From the NCBI RefSeq assembly GCF_000218895.1, contig NC_015703.1, positions 6,337,001 through 6,401,000 of the forward strand: a stretch of DNA of 64,000 nucleotides, read 5' to 3'. This DNA is from Runella slithyformis DSM 19594. GTDB lineage: Bacteria; Bacteroidota; Bacteroidia; Cytophagales; Spirosomataceae. Made by a program: the position numbers and the translations under genes. Positions 44,955-54,677 of the stretch are shown piece by piece (the stretch's first letter is position 1; each line of letters starts with the position of its first letter). A model generated the notes under the pieces. It was not told the DNA's origin, ran no database searches, and saw only the letters and a program-made list of their open reading frames with translations.

Positions 44955-45482
44955 CTATTTATCACGCTGAGTGGCTACATAAGCCGCACCTATCAACGCT
45001 GCCAACAACAAGATTCCGATCACTTCAAAAGCCCAAACGTGGGTAGTCATCAGGCTGACCCCAATGATGCGTAAGGTAGAATGCTGCGGGGTATACTCAG
45101 CTAACTGCGGAGACTGAGTGATCATAAAATTGGCATTGAGAATGATCCAAAACAATATCCCGAAAATACCCAAGGCTACTGCCGTTCCCCAAAATCGGTT
45201 CAGATGGCCGGTCAGGACGTAGTTTTTGGTTTGATTGCCTTCGCGATCAGGGCGGTAAGTCAGCATAATTCCAAACATAATCAATACCAATACCCCTCCC
45301 ACATAAATCAGGAGTTGTGTAATGGCGAGAAAATCGGCCCCGGACAGTACAAACAGGGCGGCTACGCCCAGCAACGTCAAAAAAAGGCACAAAGCCGCAT
45401 ACATGACATTACGGGTAAACAGTATGGTCAAAGCTGCTCCGATAGAAAGCGCCGAAAACCCATAAAAAGCAATTTCCGCCAT
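44955..45482 (-). CDS. NADH-quinone oxidoreductase subunit J paralogue, isolated
   Basis: A 175-residue membrane protein with five helices and the NuoJ/ND6 core LIYVGGVLVLIMFGIML. It differs clearly from the NuoJ encoded at 57645-58190, whose core reads VIVYAG(A)IMVLFLFVIML. It is not followed or preceded by nuoK, L, M or N, as NuoJ genes usually are. Neighbours are a small outer-membrane protein gene upstream and LD-carboxypeptidase downstream. It could belong to a second complex I whose other genes are elsewhere, to the Mrp/NDH-like group, or be a left-over. Family sure, partner complex unknown. Confidence 0.88.
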   Translation of the reverse strand: MAEIAFYGFSALSIGAALTILFTRNVMYAALCLFLTLLGVAALFVLSGADFLAITQLLIYVGGVLVLIMFGIMLTYRPDREGNQTKNYVLTGHLNRFWGTAVALGIFGILFWIILNANFMITQSPQLAEYTPQHSTLRIIGVSLMTTHVWAFEVIGILLLAALIGAAYVATQRDK

Positions 45483-45553
45483 CTGAATGAAAATAGATAT
45501 GGTCTCTGAACGTCGGTTAAAAGCGTCTTTATTTTACGTTACAACTAAGCAAC

Positions 45554-46045
45554 TTACTCTTTCCTCCCAAAAGTATACACAATTCCAAGATTACTCTTCA
45601 AAACCCCTGAATCAAACTTCCGTACAACGTACGGAGCTAATTCAAACGCTACCCGAACGTTAGGAACCGACTTGAAGGGCGCAATGCGGGTGCCGATATT
45701 GAGCGAATAGCCTTCTACGATATTATTGGTTTGATTGGCGAGCACCCCAATGAAGTTAAATCGAACCCCCCCCCCCAAATACACCTGATAGCTTTCTTGC
45801 CGGGTTAGGTTGAGCATTGGTAAAATTTCGGTGCTTAAACTTCCGAAAAGCGTGTTGGTTTGCAGCCGGAGATCCGCCCAAACCGGTTTAGCCGGATTGG
45901 TACTGACCGACAGCAGGCCGTTCCATGGATAATATCCGATGGATTGAGCGTTGACCGCCGAATTTACACCAAGTACCAGCAAAAAAATCCCCGACCAACG
46001 TTTTTTTTGGACGGGGAGAAAATCCTGAAAGGTCAGTTTTATCAT
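45554..46045 (-). CDS. small outer-membrane beta-barrel protein, hypothetical
   Basis: From the ATG at 46045 (MIKLTFQD; a GTG seven codons upstream is also open) the product has 163 residues, with a signal peptide ending AVNAQ at about residue 34. The mature part has alternating polar and aromatic residues in strands (YQVYLGGGVRFNFIGV, ALANQ.. VEGYSLNIGTRI, LGIVYTFGRKE) typical of a small eight-strand barrel. No family is named. It follows ffh by 45 bp on the same strand and may be in the same transcript. Confidence 0.7.
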   Translation of the reverse strand: MIKLTFQDFLPVQKKRWSGIFLLVLGVNSAVNAQSIGYYPWNGLLSVSTNPAKPVWADLRLQTNTLFGSLSTEILPMLNLTRQESYQVYLGGGVRFNFIGVLANQTNNIVEGYSLNIGTRIAPFKSVPNVRVAFELAPYVVRKFDSGVLKSNLGIVYTFGRKE

Positions 46046-46090
46046 ATGATACGCAGCGACAATCACTTTTCAATCAATTATTGACACGGG

Positions 46091-47404
46091 CTACTTCACT
46101 TTCAGTTTACCCATTTTTTCCATTGTATTCATTTTCTTCATCATCTTCCGCATTTCGTCAAACTGTTTAAGCAGGTTGTTGACTTGCTGCAGCGACGTCC
46201 CGCTTCCTCCGGCAATGCGTTTTTTACGACTTCCGTCGATGACATCGGGATTTTCGCGTTCTTTCGGCGTCATGGAATGAATGATGGCTTCGATGGGTTT
46301 GAAGGAATCGTTATCAATTTCCATGTCTTTCATGGCTGACCCCATGCCGGGGATCATGCCCAACAAATCTTTGACATTCCCCATCTTTTTGATTTGCTGG
46401 AGTTGGCCTAAAAAGTCATTAAAGTCGAATTTATTGGCCCGCATTTTGGCATTAATGCGTTTTGCCTCATCTTCGTCAAACGCCTGTTGAGCCCGCTCGA
46501 CCAATGAAAGCACATCGCCCATTCCAAGGATTCGACTTGCCATACGATCGGGATAGAAGCTGTCAAGGGCTTCCATTTTTTCACCCGTCGAAATATACTT
46601 TATGGGCTTCTCGACAATCTGACGGATTGAGAGGGCTGCCCCTCCGCGGGCATCGCCATCCAATTTGGTCAATACCACCCCGTCAAAATTCAGGCGTTCG
46701 TTGAACGTTTTGGCGGTGTTTACGGCGTCCTGCCCCGTCATAGAGTCTACCACAAACAGGATCTCGCTTGGTTTGATGGAAGATTTGATGTTTTCTACCT
46801 CTTTCATCATCACTTCATCCACCGCCAAGCGACCGGCCGTATCCACAATCACAATCTTCTTGCCCGATTTTTTAGCATGAGCTACCGCATTTTGAGCAAT
46901 AGCCACCGCATCCCTGCTGTCGGGTTCGGAGTAGACCTCCACGCCGATCTGTTCTCCCAGCACTTTCAGCTGGTCGATCGCCGCAGGCCGATAGATATCA
47001 CAGGCCGCCAGCAATACCTGACGCCCCTGGCGCTTGAGCATATAGGCGAGTTTTCCCGAAAAAGTAGTTTTTCCTGACCCCTGCAAACCCGCAATAAGGA
47101 TTACGGCGGGGTCACCTTTAATATTAATGGCCTCTGCCTGCCCTCCCATGAGTGCGGTAAGCTCTTCATGGACAATTTTTACGAACATCTGCCCCGGCTC
47201 CACTGCGATCAATATCTTTTGGTCGAGGGCCTTATCTTTTATCTTATCCGTAATTTCCTTTGCAACTTTGAAGTTAACGTCGGCATCTACCAATGCTCTG
47301 CGCACTTCCTTAGTGGTAGCAGCTACGTTAATATCCGATATTCTATCTTTCCCTTTTAGGGTCCGAATAGCTTTGTTTAATTTATCCTGTAAGCTTTCAA
47401 ACAT
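46091..47404 (-). CDS. ffh: signal recognition particle protein
   Basis: A 437-residue SRP54 GTPase. The N helical bundle (1-85) is followed by the G domain with GLQGSGKTT at 106-114 and DTAGRLAVD, DARGG and TGEKMEAL further on; the Met-rich M domain (about 300-437, MRKMMKKMNTMEKMGKL at the end) binds signal peptides and 4.5S RNA. It delivers nascent inner-membrane proteins to FtsY. CAAATTTA at 47431-47438 (TAAATTTG on the minus strand) is a good -7 box 27 bp before the start. No 4.5S RNA is adjacent. Confidence 0.97.
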   Translation of the reverse strand: MFESLQDKLNKAIRTLKGKDRISDINVAATTKEVRRALVDADVNFKVAKEITDKIKDKALDQKILIAVEPGQMFVKIVHEELTALMGGQAEAINIKGDPAVILIAGLQGSGKTTFSGKLAYMLKRQGRQVLLAACDIYRPAAIDQLKVLGEQIGVEVYSEPDSRDAVAIAQNAVAHAKKSGKKIVIVDTAGRLAVDEVMMKEVENIKSSIKPSEILFVVDSMTGQDAVNTAKTFNERLNFDGVVLTKLDGDARGGAALSIRQIVEKPIKYISTGEKMEALDSFYPDRMASRILGMGDVLSLVERAQQAFDEDEAKRINAKMRANKFDFNDFLGQLQQIKKMGNVKDLLGMIPGMGSAMKDMEIDNDSFKPIEAIIHSMTPKERENPDVIDGSRKKRIAGGSGTSLQQVNNLLKQFDEMRKMMKKMNTMEKMGKLKVK

Positions 47405-47550
47405 AATAACCGATCAGTAAAATGAGGCCACAAATTTAGTGAATCATGCGTTCAAACCATAATAACTTTAGCACGGTATGTGAAAAGTATTGTTATAGTC
47501 TTAAATTTGCGCGGCAAAAACACCAAAACTCATTAAGTCTTCCATTCATT

Positions 47551-49722
47551 ATGATGCAAAAAACTACTACCTATTGGCGCTGCATGAATGTGTTATTAGT
47601 CACTTTATTAACAGTAGGTACGTTGACAGCTCAGATTAAGATTACGTTCCCGGTGGAACGTGCCGTTTTTCAACGTAACAATGCCAATCAAGCCTCTGTG
47701 TCTATTGGAGGATATTATACTCAGGCCGTTGACCGAATTGAAGCCCGACTCGTGCCCGTTGTCGTGGGCCAAGGTCAGGCAACGGACTGGATCACCATTG
47801 AATCCAATCCCAGGGGAGGAGTATTTTTAGGGTCCTTGACCGGCCGGGGCGGTTGGTATACACTTGAGGTAAGGGCATTTCTCGGAGGGACGGAAGTGGG
47901 TCGCGATGCACTTGCAAAATTGGGCATCGGCGAAGTGTTTTTGATCGCCGGTCAATCCAACGCACAGGGTTTCTTCGGTTTTGGCGCTCCAAACGTAAAT
48001 GATGACCGAGTAAATACCATTACCTGGGACAACCAAAACTCCGATAATACCAACAATCTTACCTTTTCATTTACCCGGGTTACCGCCGAAGGAGTCATTG
48101 GTCCGAGGGGGCGCAGCGCTTGGTGCTGGGGTCCTTTGGGTGATTTACTGGCCCGAAAGCTGAACGTCCCCATTTTATTTATGAATGCCGGTTGGTTTGA
48201 TACTTCCACCCTAAATTGGTTGGATTCAGCCAACGGTAAGACAGTCAAAAATCGTCTTAATCAGGACTTGCCCGCCGGAATGCCTTTTCTGAATCTAAAA
48301 AATGCCCTTCAATACTATGGATCTATTCTTGGCTTGCGTTCGGTGCTTTGGTTACAGGGGGAAAATGATGCAGCAGCAGGAGTTAGCAAAGACGCCTACC
48401 AATCATCTTTACAGGGGCTTGTCAACGTTGCGCGTGTTGAGCAGGGAGAGGTATTATCATCGTTGCCATGGGTTATGTCAAGAACTTCCCGCTTTGCCAT
48501 GGGATCCATTTCAGTTACGTCACAGGCAGTAATTGATGCCCAAACCGCGATCGTCAATATTCCGTTTAATAAATCCTATCCGGGTCCTTTTACCGATAAT
48601 ATTCAGGTTCCCAGGCCGGCCTTCAATCCGGTAAATGGCCAAGAAGACCGAGTACATTTTCAGGGACAGGGACTAAACGATTTGGCGCAAGCCTGGGATA
48701 ATTCTCTGCAGCCCAGCTTTTTCGCCACCGTCGTCCCCGTCTCTCCACGCCCCGCTCGCCCATTAACAGTCACTTGCAACGTCGGCAATGGAAGTTTTAA
48801 CGTCAGAGCCCCCGATGGTTTTGCCTCTTACCGATGGACGAATGGCGAAACCACTCAGACCATCACAGTTCAGCGGGCCGGGACGTATCAGGTAACTATG
48901 AAGGATAACATCGGCAACACCTATCTTACCCCTGCCCTGGTAATAACGGAACCGTCCGTGTCGCTGCCGACACCGGTGATTACGCCTTCCGGTGAACAAA
49001 TCATTTGTGCTGACTCTTCGATTGCTTTAACCGTTGACGTTTCATCGGTGAATACTGTCATCTGGAGTAACGGGCAAATCGGTCGAACCATTAACGTCAG
49101 AAATCCAGGTACGTATACGGCAAGGATTTCGAGTATATTTGGATGCAATTCACCGACGCCCTCTGCTCCGGTCACGGTTAAAAACATCCAAATCAAAGCC
49201 CCTGCCTTGATTCAGTCAGGGCCATACAGCGTTCAGGCAACGCCCGATACCACCATTTTTTCATTTACTGACACGAAGGTTTCAGCCATTACGTGGGATT
49301 GGCGCCAGGGAGGCAGAAGTTTACCTGCCACAGAATCGGCAATCAAAGTCACCCAGACCGGCGAGTTCACCGCACGTTCAAGGGTGACCTTTGTGGCAAA
49401 CTCGGGCGGAAGTGCCCGCACCTGCGTATCTCCCTTTTCAGCCGCCGTATTGTATCAGCCCACCGGAGAAACCGCCAACGGACTGGTGGTCTATCCCAAC
49501 CCAAGCCGTTTGGGCAAAGTAGCGATCGAAACGCTCGAAGATTTAACCGACGTTGAAATAACCGTCACGGCATTGAGCGGACAGGTTGTCTATTCAAAAA
49601 AATTCCCTGATCTGAAAATTCGGAAGGAAATTGATCTAAGCTACGTAAACGAGGGGACCTATATCCTTAGATTGAGTTCTAAAACGCTTAAAGAGTCGAA
49701 AAGAATTATTATTGATAATTGA
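47551..49722 (+). CDS. SGNH/sialate O-acetylesterase-like protein with T9SS type A sorting tail
   Basis: A 723-residue exported protein. The start is set at ATG 47551 (MMQKTTTYWRC) because the signal peptide begins there; 35 open codons before it are unlikely. An N-terminal Ig-like region is followed by a sialate-O-acetylesterase (SASA/SGNH) domain (about 120-395) with nucleophile Ser136 in IAGQSNAQGF and catalytic His369 in DRVHFQGQGL. Two PKD/Ig-like modules (about 405-640) and a C-terminal type IX secretion sorting domain (VVYPNPSRLG to the end) follow, so it is exported to the cell surface or medium. TAAATTTG at 47502-47509 is a possible -7 box. Confidence 0.88.
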   Translation: MMQKTTTYWRCMNVLLVTLLTVGTLTAQIKITFPVERAVFQRNNANQASVSIGGYYTQAVDRIEARLVPVVVGQGQATDWITIESNPRGGVFLGSLTGRGGWYTLEVRAFLGGTEVGRDALAKLGIGEVFLIAGQSNAQGFFGFGAPNVNDDRVNTITWDNQNSDNTNNLTFSFTRVTAEGVIGPRGRSAWCWGPLGDLLARKLNVPILFMNAGWFDTSTLNWLDSANGKTVKNRLNQDLPAGMPFLNLKNALQYYGSILGLRSVLWLQGENDAAAGVSKDAYQSSLQGLVNVARVEQGEVLSSLPWVMSRTSRFAMGSISVTSQAVIDAQTAIVNIPFNKSYPGPFTDNIQVPRPAFNPVNGQEDRVHFQGQGLNDLAQAWDNSLQPSFFATVVPVSPRPARPLTVTCNVGNGSFNVRAPDGFASYRWTNGETTQTITVQRAGTYQVTMKDNIGNTYLTPALVITEPSVSLPTPVITPSGEQIICADSSIALTVDVSSVNTVIWSNGQIGRTINVRNPGTYTARISSIFGCNSPTPSAPVTVKNIQIKAPALIQSGPYSVQATPDTTIFSFTDTKVSAITWDWRQGGRSLPATESAIKVTQTGEFTARSRVTFVANSGGSARTCVSPFSAAVLYQPTGETANGLVVYPNPSRLGKVAIETLEDLTDVEITVTALSGQVVYSKKFPDLKIRKEIDLSYVNEGTYILRLSSKTLKESKRIIIDN

Positions 49723-49730
49723 TATTTTTG

Positions 49731-49760
49731 AGGCTTCTGCGTGATGCAGAAGCCTTTCTT
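49731..49760 (+). terminator. rho-independent terminator before the nuo operon
   Basis: AGGCTTCTGC-GTGAT-GCAGAAGCCT, a 10-bp perfect stem followed by TTCTT, just after the T9SS gene stop at 49722. Confidence 0.8.
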
Positions 49761-49800
49761 ATTAATTTTGCGTCGCTGTTTTAAAACCTATGTACAAACA

Positions 49801-49832
49801 TTTGGTTTGAATAAGCGACAGTTGTAACTTTG
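49801..49832 (+). promoter_or_regulatory. promoter of the nuoA-J operon
   Basis: TTTG (49801-49804), 20 bp, TAACTTTG (49825-49832), 38 bp upstream of the nuoA ATG. It is the best-matching promoter in the window and the only one evident for the ten-gene operon. Confidence 0.75.
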
Positions 49833-49869
49833 GGTTATCTAACCTGCATCAACCAACCACCGAACCGTA

Positions 49870-50238
49870 ATGAATTACTTACCCTCCGATTATCTTCCTA
49901 TTTTAATTCAGCTTGGCCTTGCCATCGCTTTTATTGTGGGTACGATGCTGGTCACACACGCAATCGGCCCCAAACGGAACAGTAAACTGAAAGATGAGCC
50001 GTTTGAGTGTGGAATTGAGGTCAAAGGTGACGCTCGTACTCCTATATCCATCAAGTATTTTCTGGTGGCCATTTTGTTTGTATTATTTGACGTTGAAGTG
50101 ATCTTTATGTATCCCTGGGCTGTCAATTTCATCAAACTGGGCACCCTTGGTTTTGTAGAAATGATCCTGTTCATGGTACTCTTGCTGGCAGGCTTTTACT
50201 ACATCATCCGTAAAGGGGTTTTAGAGTGGGAAAAGTAA
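49870..50238 (+). CDS. nuoA: NADH-quinone oxidoreductase subunit A
   Basis: A 122-residue, three-helix membrane subunit of respiratory complex I. The conserved DEPFECGIE loop (38-46, binding the quinone tunnel region) and DVEVIFMYPWA are present. First gene of the operon, downstream of a consensus promoter. It is part of the membrane arm at the interface with NuoB, D and H. Confidence 0.96.
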   Translation: MNYLPSDYLPILIQLGLAIAFIVGTMLVTHAIGPKRNSKLKDEPFECGIEVKGDARTPISIKYFLVAILFVLFDVEVIFMYPWAVNFIKLGTLGFVEMILFMVLLLAGFYYIIRKGVLEWEK

Positions 50239-50324
50239 ACTATCGATCGCCCGGATTTGTTAATAGATCATGCGCCTAACCGGCAGCACCGGCGATCAAT
50301 CCATGGTATAACGAAAGAATAAAC

Positions 50325-50870
50325 ATGACAAAAGATATCAAAATTGTAGAAGCTCCCGAAGGGTTTGAAGGCTCGGGTTTCTTCGCCACTTCATTCGATA
50401 AAGTCGTTGGCCTGGCCCGCAGTCACTCTTTATGGCCTTTGCCCTTTGCTACCTCCTGCTGCGGTATAGAGTTTATGTCAACGATGGCTTCACGGTACGA
50501 TTTGGCCCGTTTCGGATCCGAGCGTCCCAGCTTTTCCCCGCGCCAGGCCGACATGCTTCTGGTAGCCGGTACCATCGCAAAGAAAATGGCTCCCATTCTG
50601 AAACAGGTCTATCTGCAAATGGCCGAACCCCGTTGGGTAGTGGCCATCGGTGCCTGCGCTTCAAGCGGCGGCATTTTTGATACATACAGCGTATTGCAGG
50701 GTATTGACCGGGTAATCCCCGTCGACGTATACGTGCCGGGCTGCCCGCCGCGCCCCGAACAGATACTGGAAGGTATCATGCAGGTACGCGAATTGACACA
50801 CAATGAGTCACTGCGTCGTCGCAATGCCCCGGAATATCAAGCATTATTGGCCTCCTATAATATTCAGTAA
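50325..50870 (+). CDS. nuoB: NADH-quinone oxidoreductase subunit B
   Basis: A 181-residue subunit that carries iron-sulfur cluster N2, the last cluster before quinone. Its ligands Cys45-Cys46 (CCGIEF), Cys111 and Cys140 (GCPPRPE) are all present. Peripheral arm, next to NuoD. The gene follows nuoA after 86 bp. Confidence 0.97.
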   Translation: MTKDIKIVEAPEGFEGSGFFATSFDKVVGLARSHSLWPLPFATSCCGIEFMSTMASRYDLARFGSERPSFSPRQADMLLVAGTIAKKMAPILKQVYLQMAEPRWVVAIGACASSGGIFDTYSVLQGIDRVIPVDVYVPGCPPRPEQILEGIMQVRELTHNESLRRRNAPEYQALLASYNIQ

Positions 50871-50961
50871 AAAGTTTAACGTTGATTTTCCATCAATATT
50901 GAACGGCCGGTAACCCTTACTTTATGCCATCGATGATTGAGAATTAACTCCCTATGTAACT

Positions 50962-51462
50962 ATGCTTACAAACCAATCTGTAGCCGAAGAGATCATTAAA
51001 AAATTTGGGGATGATGTGTTCGATTTTGAAGAGCCTTTTGGCTTTCTGACCTTCAGTACCACCCGTGAGCAAATTATCCCTGTGCTGGATTACGTGAAGT
51101 CGCATCCTCTATTTCAGGTAAACTTTTTAACCGATATTACGGCTATACATTACCCTGATGCAGTAGGTCAGGAGTTTTGTGTAGTATACCATACGCACAG
51201 TTTCATCCATAATTTCCGTACACGTATCAAGGTCTTTTTGGCCGAAGCTGATGTTCACATTCCAACGGCTACCGGGCTGTATGCCTCTGCCAACTGGATG
51301 GAGCGTGAAACCTATGATCTGTTCGGAATTTTGTTTGACGGACATCCTAATTTAAAGCGTATCCTTAATATGGATGAAATGGACTATTTCCCCATGCGTA
51401 AGGAATATCCGCTCGAAGATCAAACACGAGAAGACAAAATTGATGCTTTGTTTGGAAGATAA
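50962..51462 (+). CDS. nuoC: NADH-quinone oxidoreductase subunit C
   Basis: A 166-residue 30-kDa-type subunit, separate from NuoD (not fused). The family signature ERETYDLFGILFDGHPNLKR is at 114-133. It supports the N2/quinone module of the peripheral arm. Length and motif are normal. Confidence 0.96.
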   Translation: MLTNQSVAEEIIKKFGDDVFDFEEPFGFLTFSTTREQIIPVLDYVKSHPLFQVNFLTDITAIHYPDAVGQEFCVVYHTHSFIHNFRTRIKVFLAEADVHIPTATGLYASANWMERETYDLFGILFDGHPNLKRILNMDEMDYFPMRKEYPLEDQTREDKIDALFGR

Positions 51463-51539
51463 CTTTTAAGTGCCTGACATTGGACATCACCCTCCATTAG
51501 ATTAACACGAGGGATGTCCGACATCCTAAGTCCAAGAAA

Positions 51540-52772
51540 ATGACAGAAACTGCAGTAGCACCCAAAACTACGACCGACCTCGCTCAAGGCGAACAGGTAC
51601 AATACGTTAACGAATTAACCACTCTCAACCTTGGTCCGACACACCCCGCCACACACGGCATTTTTCAGAACGTGTTGACCATGGACGGGGAAAAGATCAT
51701 AGCGGGTGAGCAAACCGTTGGGTACATTCACCGGGCTTTTGAGAAAATAGCCGAACGCCGGCCGTTTTATCAAATTACCACCCTGACCGACCGCATGAAT
51801 TATTGCTCCTCTCCCATCAATAATTTGGGATGGCACATGACGGTCGAAAAACTGCTCAGCATTGAAGTACCGAAACGAGCCCAATACATCCGGGTCATTA
51901 TGATGGAATTGGCACGTATTGCTGACCACATCGTTTGTAACGGTATTCTGGGGGTTGATACGGGCGCTTTTACCGGTTTCCTGTACATGTATGAGAAGCG
52001 CGAGGATATTTATGAGATATACGAAGAAATGTGCGGTGCGCGTCTGACCACCAACATGGGTCGCGTAGGAGGGATGGAACGTGATCTGACCACAACCGCC
52101 ATTCGTAAGATCAATGAATTTCTCAAAACATTTCCGCCTGTACTGAAAGAGTTCGAGAAACTCTTTAACCGTAACCGAATTTTTATGGACCGTACCATCG
52201 GTGTCGGCGGCATTTCTGCCGAACGAGCGTTGAGTTATGGATTTACAGGCCCCAATTTACGAGCCGCAGGGGTAGATTATGATGTGCGGGTGATGAGCCC
52301 CTATTCTTCGTATGAAGATTTTCAATTTGATATTCCCATCGGACAACACGGTGATACTTACGACCGTTTCATGGTTCGTAATGAAGAAATGTGGCAAAGT
52401 CTGCGCATCATTGAGCAGGCTATGAAAAACCTTCCCGACGGCCCGTACTACGCAGATGCGCCCGAATATTATTTGCCTCCCAAAAAAGAGGTATATCGCA
52501 ATATGGAAGCCCTCATCTATCACTTTAAAATTGTGATGGGCGAAATCGAGGCCCCTGTGGGCGAAGTATATCACGCTGTAGAAGGCGGCAACGGAGAGTT
52601 AGGGTTCTATCTCATCAGTGACGGAGGACGTACTCCTTACCGTTTGCATTTCCGCCGTCCGTGTTTTATTTATTATCAGGCTTATCCTGAAATGTGCGTT
52701 GGCAGTACCATCTCCGACGCAATCGTCACTATGAGTAGTTTAAACGTGATCGCAGGAGAGCTGGATGCTTAA
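51540..52772 (+). CDS. nuoD: NADH-quinone oxidoreductase subunit D
   Basis: A 410-residue 49-kDa-type subunit, homologous to the large subunit of NiFe hydrogenases. LGPTHPATHG at 31-40 carries the quinone-head His; GVGGISAERAL and the C-terminal TMSSLNVIAGELD are conserved. It forms the quinone site with NuoB. It is followed 12 bp later by nuoE. Confidence 0.97.
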   Translation: MTETAVAPKTTTDLAQGEQVQYVNELTTLNLGPTHPATHGIFQNVLTMDGEKIIAGEQTVGYIHRAFEKIAERRPFYQITTLTDRMNYCSSPINNLGWHMTVEKLLSIEVPKRAQYIRVIMMELARIADHIVCNGILGVDTGAFTGFLYMYEKREDIYEIYEEMCGARLTTNMGRVGGMERDLTTTAIRKINEFLKTFPPVLKEFEKLFNRNRIFMDRTIGVGGISAERALSYGFTGPNLRAAGVDYDVRVMSPYSSYEDFQFDIPIGQHGDTYDRFMVRNEEMWQSLRIIEQAMKNLPDGPYYADAPEYYLPPKKEVYRNMEALIYHFKIVMGEIEAPVGEVYHAVEGGNGELGFYLISDGGRTPYRLHFRRPCFIYYQAYPEMCVGSTISDAIVTMSSLNVIAGELDA

Positions 52773-52784
52773 TTGATTTAAAAA

Positions 52785-53285
52785 ATGACCGATACCACCA
52801 ACCCCATCACTTTTACCCCCGAGCGTCTTGCCAAAGCGCAGGAGATCATCGCCCGTTATCCCGACGGAAAACAAAAATCTGCCCTTTTACCTTTGTTGCA
52901 CCTGGCTCAGGAGCAATACGGCTGGGTAAGCGAAGAGGTAATGGATTACGTAGCAGGATTACTGTCTATTTTACCGATTGAAGTATACGAAGTAGCCTCT
53001 TTTTACACGATGTTCCACCTCGACCCTGTGGGAAAACACGTGATTGAGTATTGTCGTACCGGTCCGTGCTGTCTGATGGGCGGTGAAGATGTGTATGGAT
53101 ACTTAAAACAAAAATTGGGAATTAATACGGGAGAAACTACTCCTGACGGCAAATTTACCCTTAAAGAGGTAGAATGTCTGGCCGCTTGCGGCTGGGGGCC
53201 TGTTTTTCAGATTCGTGAGAAATATTACATGAATTTGACCAACGGCAAAGTAGATGAAATTATTGAAGAATTGAGTAACGACTAA
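52785..53285 (+). CDS. nuoE: NADH-quinone oxidoreductase subunit E
   Basis: A 166-residue thioredoxin-like subunit holding the [2Fe-2S] cluster N1a. The four ligands are Cys90, Cys95, Cys131 and Cys135 (YCRTGPC and ECLAACGWGP). It forms the NADH-dehydrogenase tip together with NuoF, so this complex should accept NADH directly. Confidence 0.96.
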   Translation: MTDTTNPITFTPERLAKAQEIIARYPDGKQKSALLPLLHLAQEQYGWVSEEVMDYVAGLLSILPIEVYEVASFYTMFHLDPVGKHVIEYCRTGPCCLMGGEDVYGYLKQKLGINTGETTPDGKFTLKEVECLAACGWGPVFQIREKYYMNLTNGKVDEIIEELSND

Positions 53286-53305
53286 CCGATTTCCTGAACC
53301 ATATT

Positions 53306-54646
53306 ATGGCAGTTAAAATTCTCACCGAACATATTAACGTTCCCGGTATCAATACTTTCGAGGTCTATCGCAAGATGGGTGGCTATACTGCCGTCGAAAA
53401 GGCATTGAAAAAAATGACTCCCGAAGAAATTGTAGAGGAAGTCAAAAAGTCGGGTGTACGCGGTCGTGGAGGCGCAGGATTCCCGATGGGAATGAAATGG
53501 AGCTTTTTGGCAAAGCCCGAAGGGGTTCCCCGTTATTTGGTCTGCAACGCTGACGAATCAGAACCCGGTACATTCAAAGATCATTACCTGATGCGGGAGA
53601 TCCCTCACCTGTTGATTGAAGGAATGATCGTATCCAGTTTTGCTCTTGGGGCCAATAAATCATTCATCTATGTACGCGGTGAATTGATGTATGTTATCAA
53701 TATTCTCGAGAAAGCCATTGCCGAAGCAAAAGCAGCAGGCTTTTTAGGAAAAAATATCTTGGGTTCAGGCTACGACCTGGAGTTGGTCGTACAACCCGGA
53801 GGCGGGGCGTATATTTGCGGTGAAGAAACGGCATTGTTGGAATCATTGGAAGGCAAACGCGGCAATCCCCGTAATAAACCGCCATTCCCTGCGGTGAAAG
53901 GCCTCTACCAATCGCCAACCGTTGTAAATAACGTTGAATCGATTGCAAATACCCCATGGATCGTCAACAACGGCGGCGAGGCTTATGCTTCTTTAGGAAT
54001 CGGACGCAGTACCGGCACCAAGCTGATCTCCGCTTCCGGACACATCAATAAGCCCGGTGTGTACGAAATTCCGCTGGGGATAACGGTAGAAGATTTTATC
54101 TATGCCGATGAATGGTGTGGAGGAATTCGTCCGGGCCACCATTTGAAGGCCGTCATTGCGGGCGGCTCTTCTGTTCCTATTTTACCCGCTAATCTGATTC
54201 TGAATCTGGCCAATGGCGAAAAACGACTCATGACCTACGAATCACTTTCGGATGGCGGTTTTGCCACCGGTACCATGCTGGGCTCAGGCGGCTTCATTGC
54301 CATGGATGAAACGGCGTGTATCGTTCGGAATACCTGGACCTTTGCCCGTTTTTACCACCACGAATCCTGCGGGCAATGCTCACCCTGCCGCGAAGGAACC
54401 GGCTGGATGGACAAAGTATTGGAACGTATTGAACACGGAAAAGGAAATATGCGTGACATTGATCTGCTGGTCGATGTAGCAAAAAAGATTGAAGGAAACA
54501 CTATTTGTCCTTTGGGCGATGCTGCTGCCTGGCCGATTGCGTCTGCAATTCGTCACTTCCGTGATGAATTTGAGTGGCACGTAACGCATCCCATCGAAGC
54601 TACGCAGCCCGGAGCGGTCTATCGCGGAGCCATGGAATTAGTGTAA
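53306..54646 (+). CDS. nuoF: NADH-quinone oxidoreductase subunit F
   Basis: A 446-residue NADH-binding, FMN-containing subunit. The glycine-rich GRGGAGFPMGMKWSF is the FMN/NADH site and NADESEPGTFKD the second nucleotide motif. The N3 [4Fe-4S] ligands are Cys355, Cys358, Cys361 (ESCGQCSPC) and Cys401 (NTICPLGD). Starts 20 bp after nuoE. Confidence 0.97.
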   Translation: MAVKILTEHINVPGINTFEVYRKMGGYTAVEKALKKMTPEEIVEEVKKSGVRGRGGAGFPMGMKWSFLAKPEGVPRYLVCNADESEPGTFKDHYLMREIPHLLIEGMIVSSFALGANKSFIYVRGELMYVINILEKAIAEAKAAGFLGKNILGSGYDLELVVQPGGGAYICGEETALLESLEGKRGNPRNKPPFPAVKGLYQSPTVVNNVESIANTPWIVNNGGEAYASLGIGRSTGTKLISASGHINKPGVYEIPLGITVEDFIYADEWCGGIRPGHHLKAVIAGGSSVPILPANLILNLANGEKRLMTYESLSDGGFATGTMLGSGGFIAMDETACIVRNTWTFARFYHHESCGQCSPCREGTGWMDKVLERIEHGKGNMRDIDLLVDVAKKIEGNTICPLGDAAAWPIASAIRHFRDEFEWHVTHPIEATQPGAVYRGAMELV

Positions 54647-54677
54647 CAGTGACTAAAAAAGGAATTTGACCAAAATT

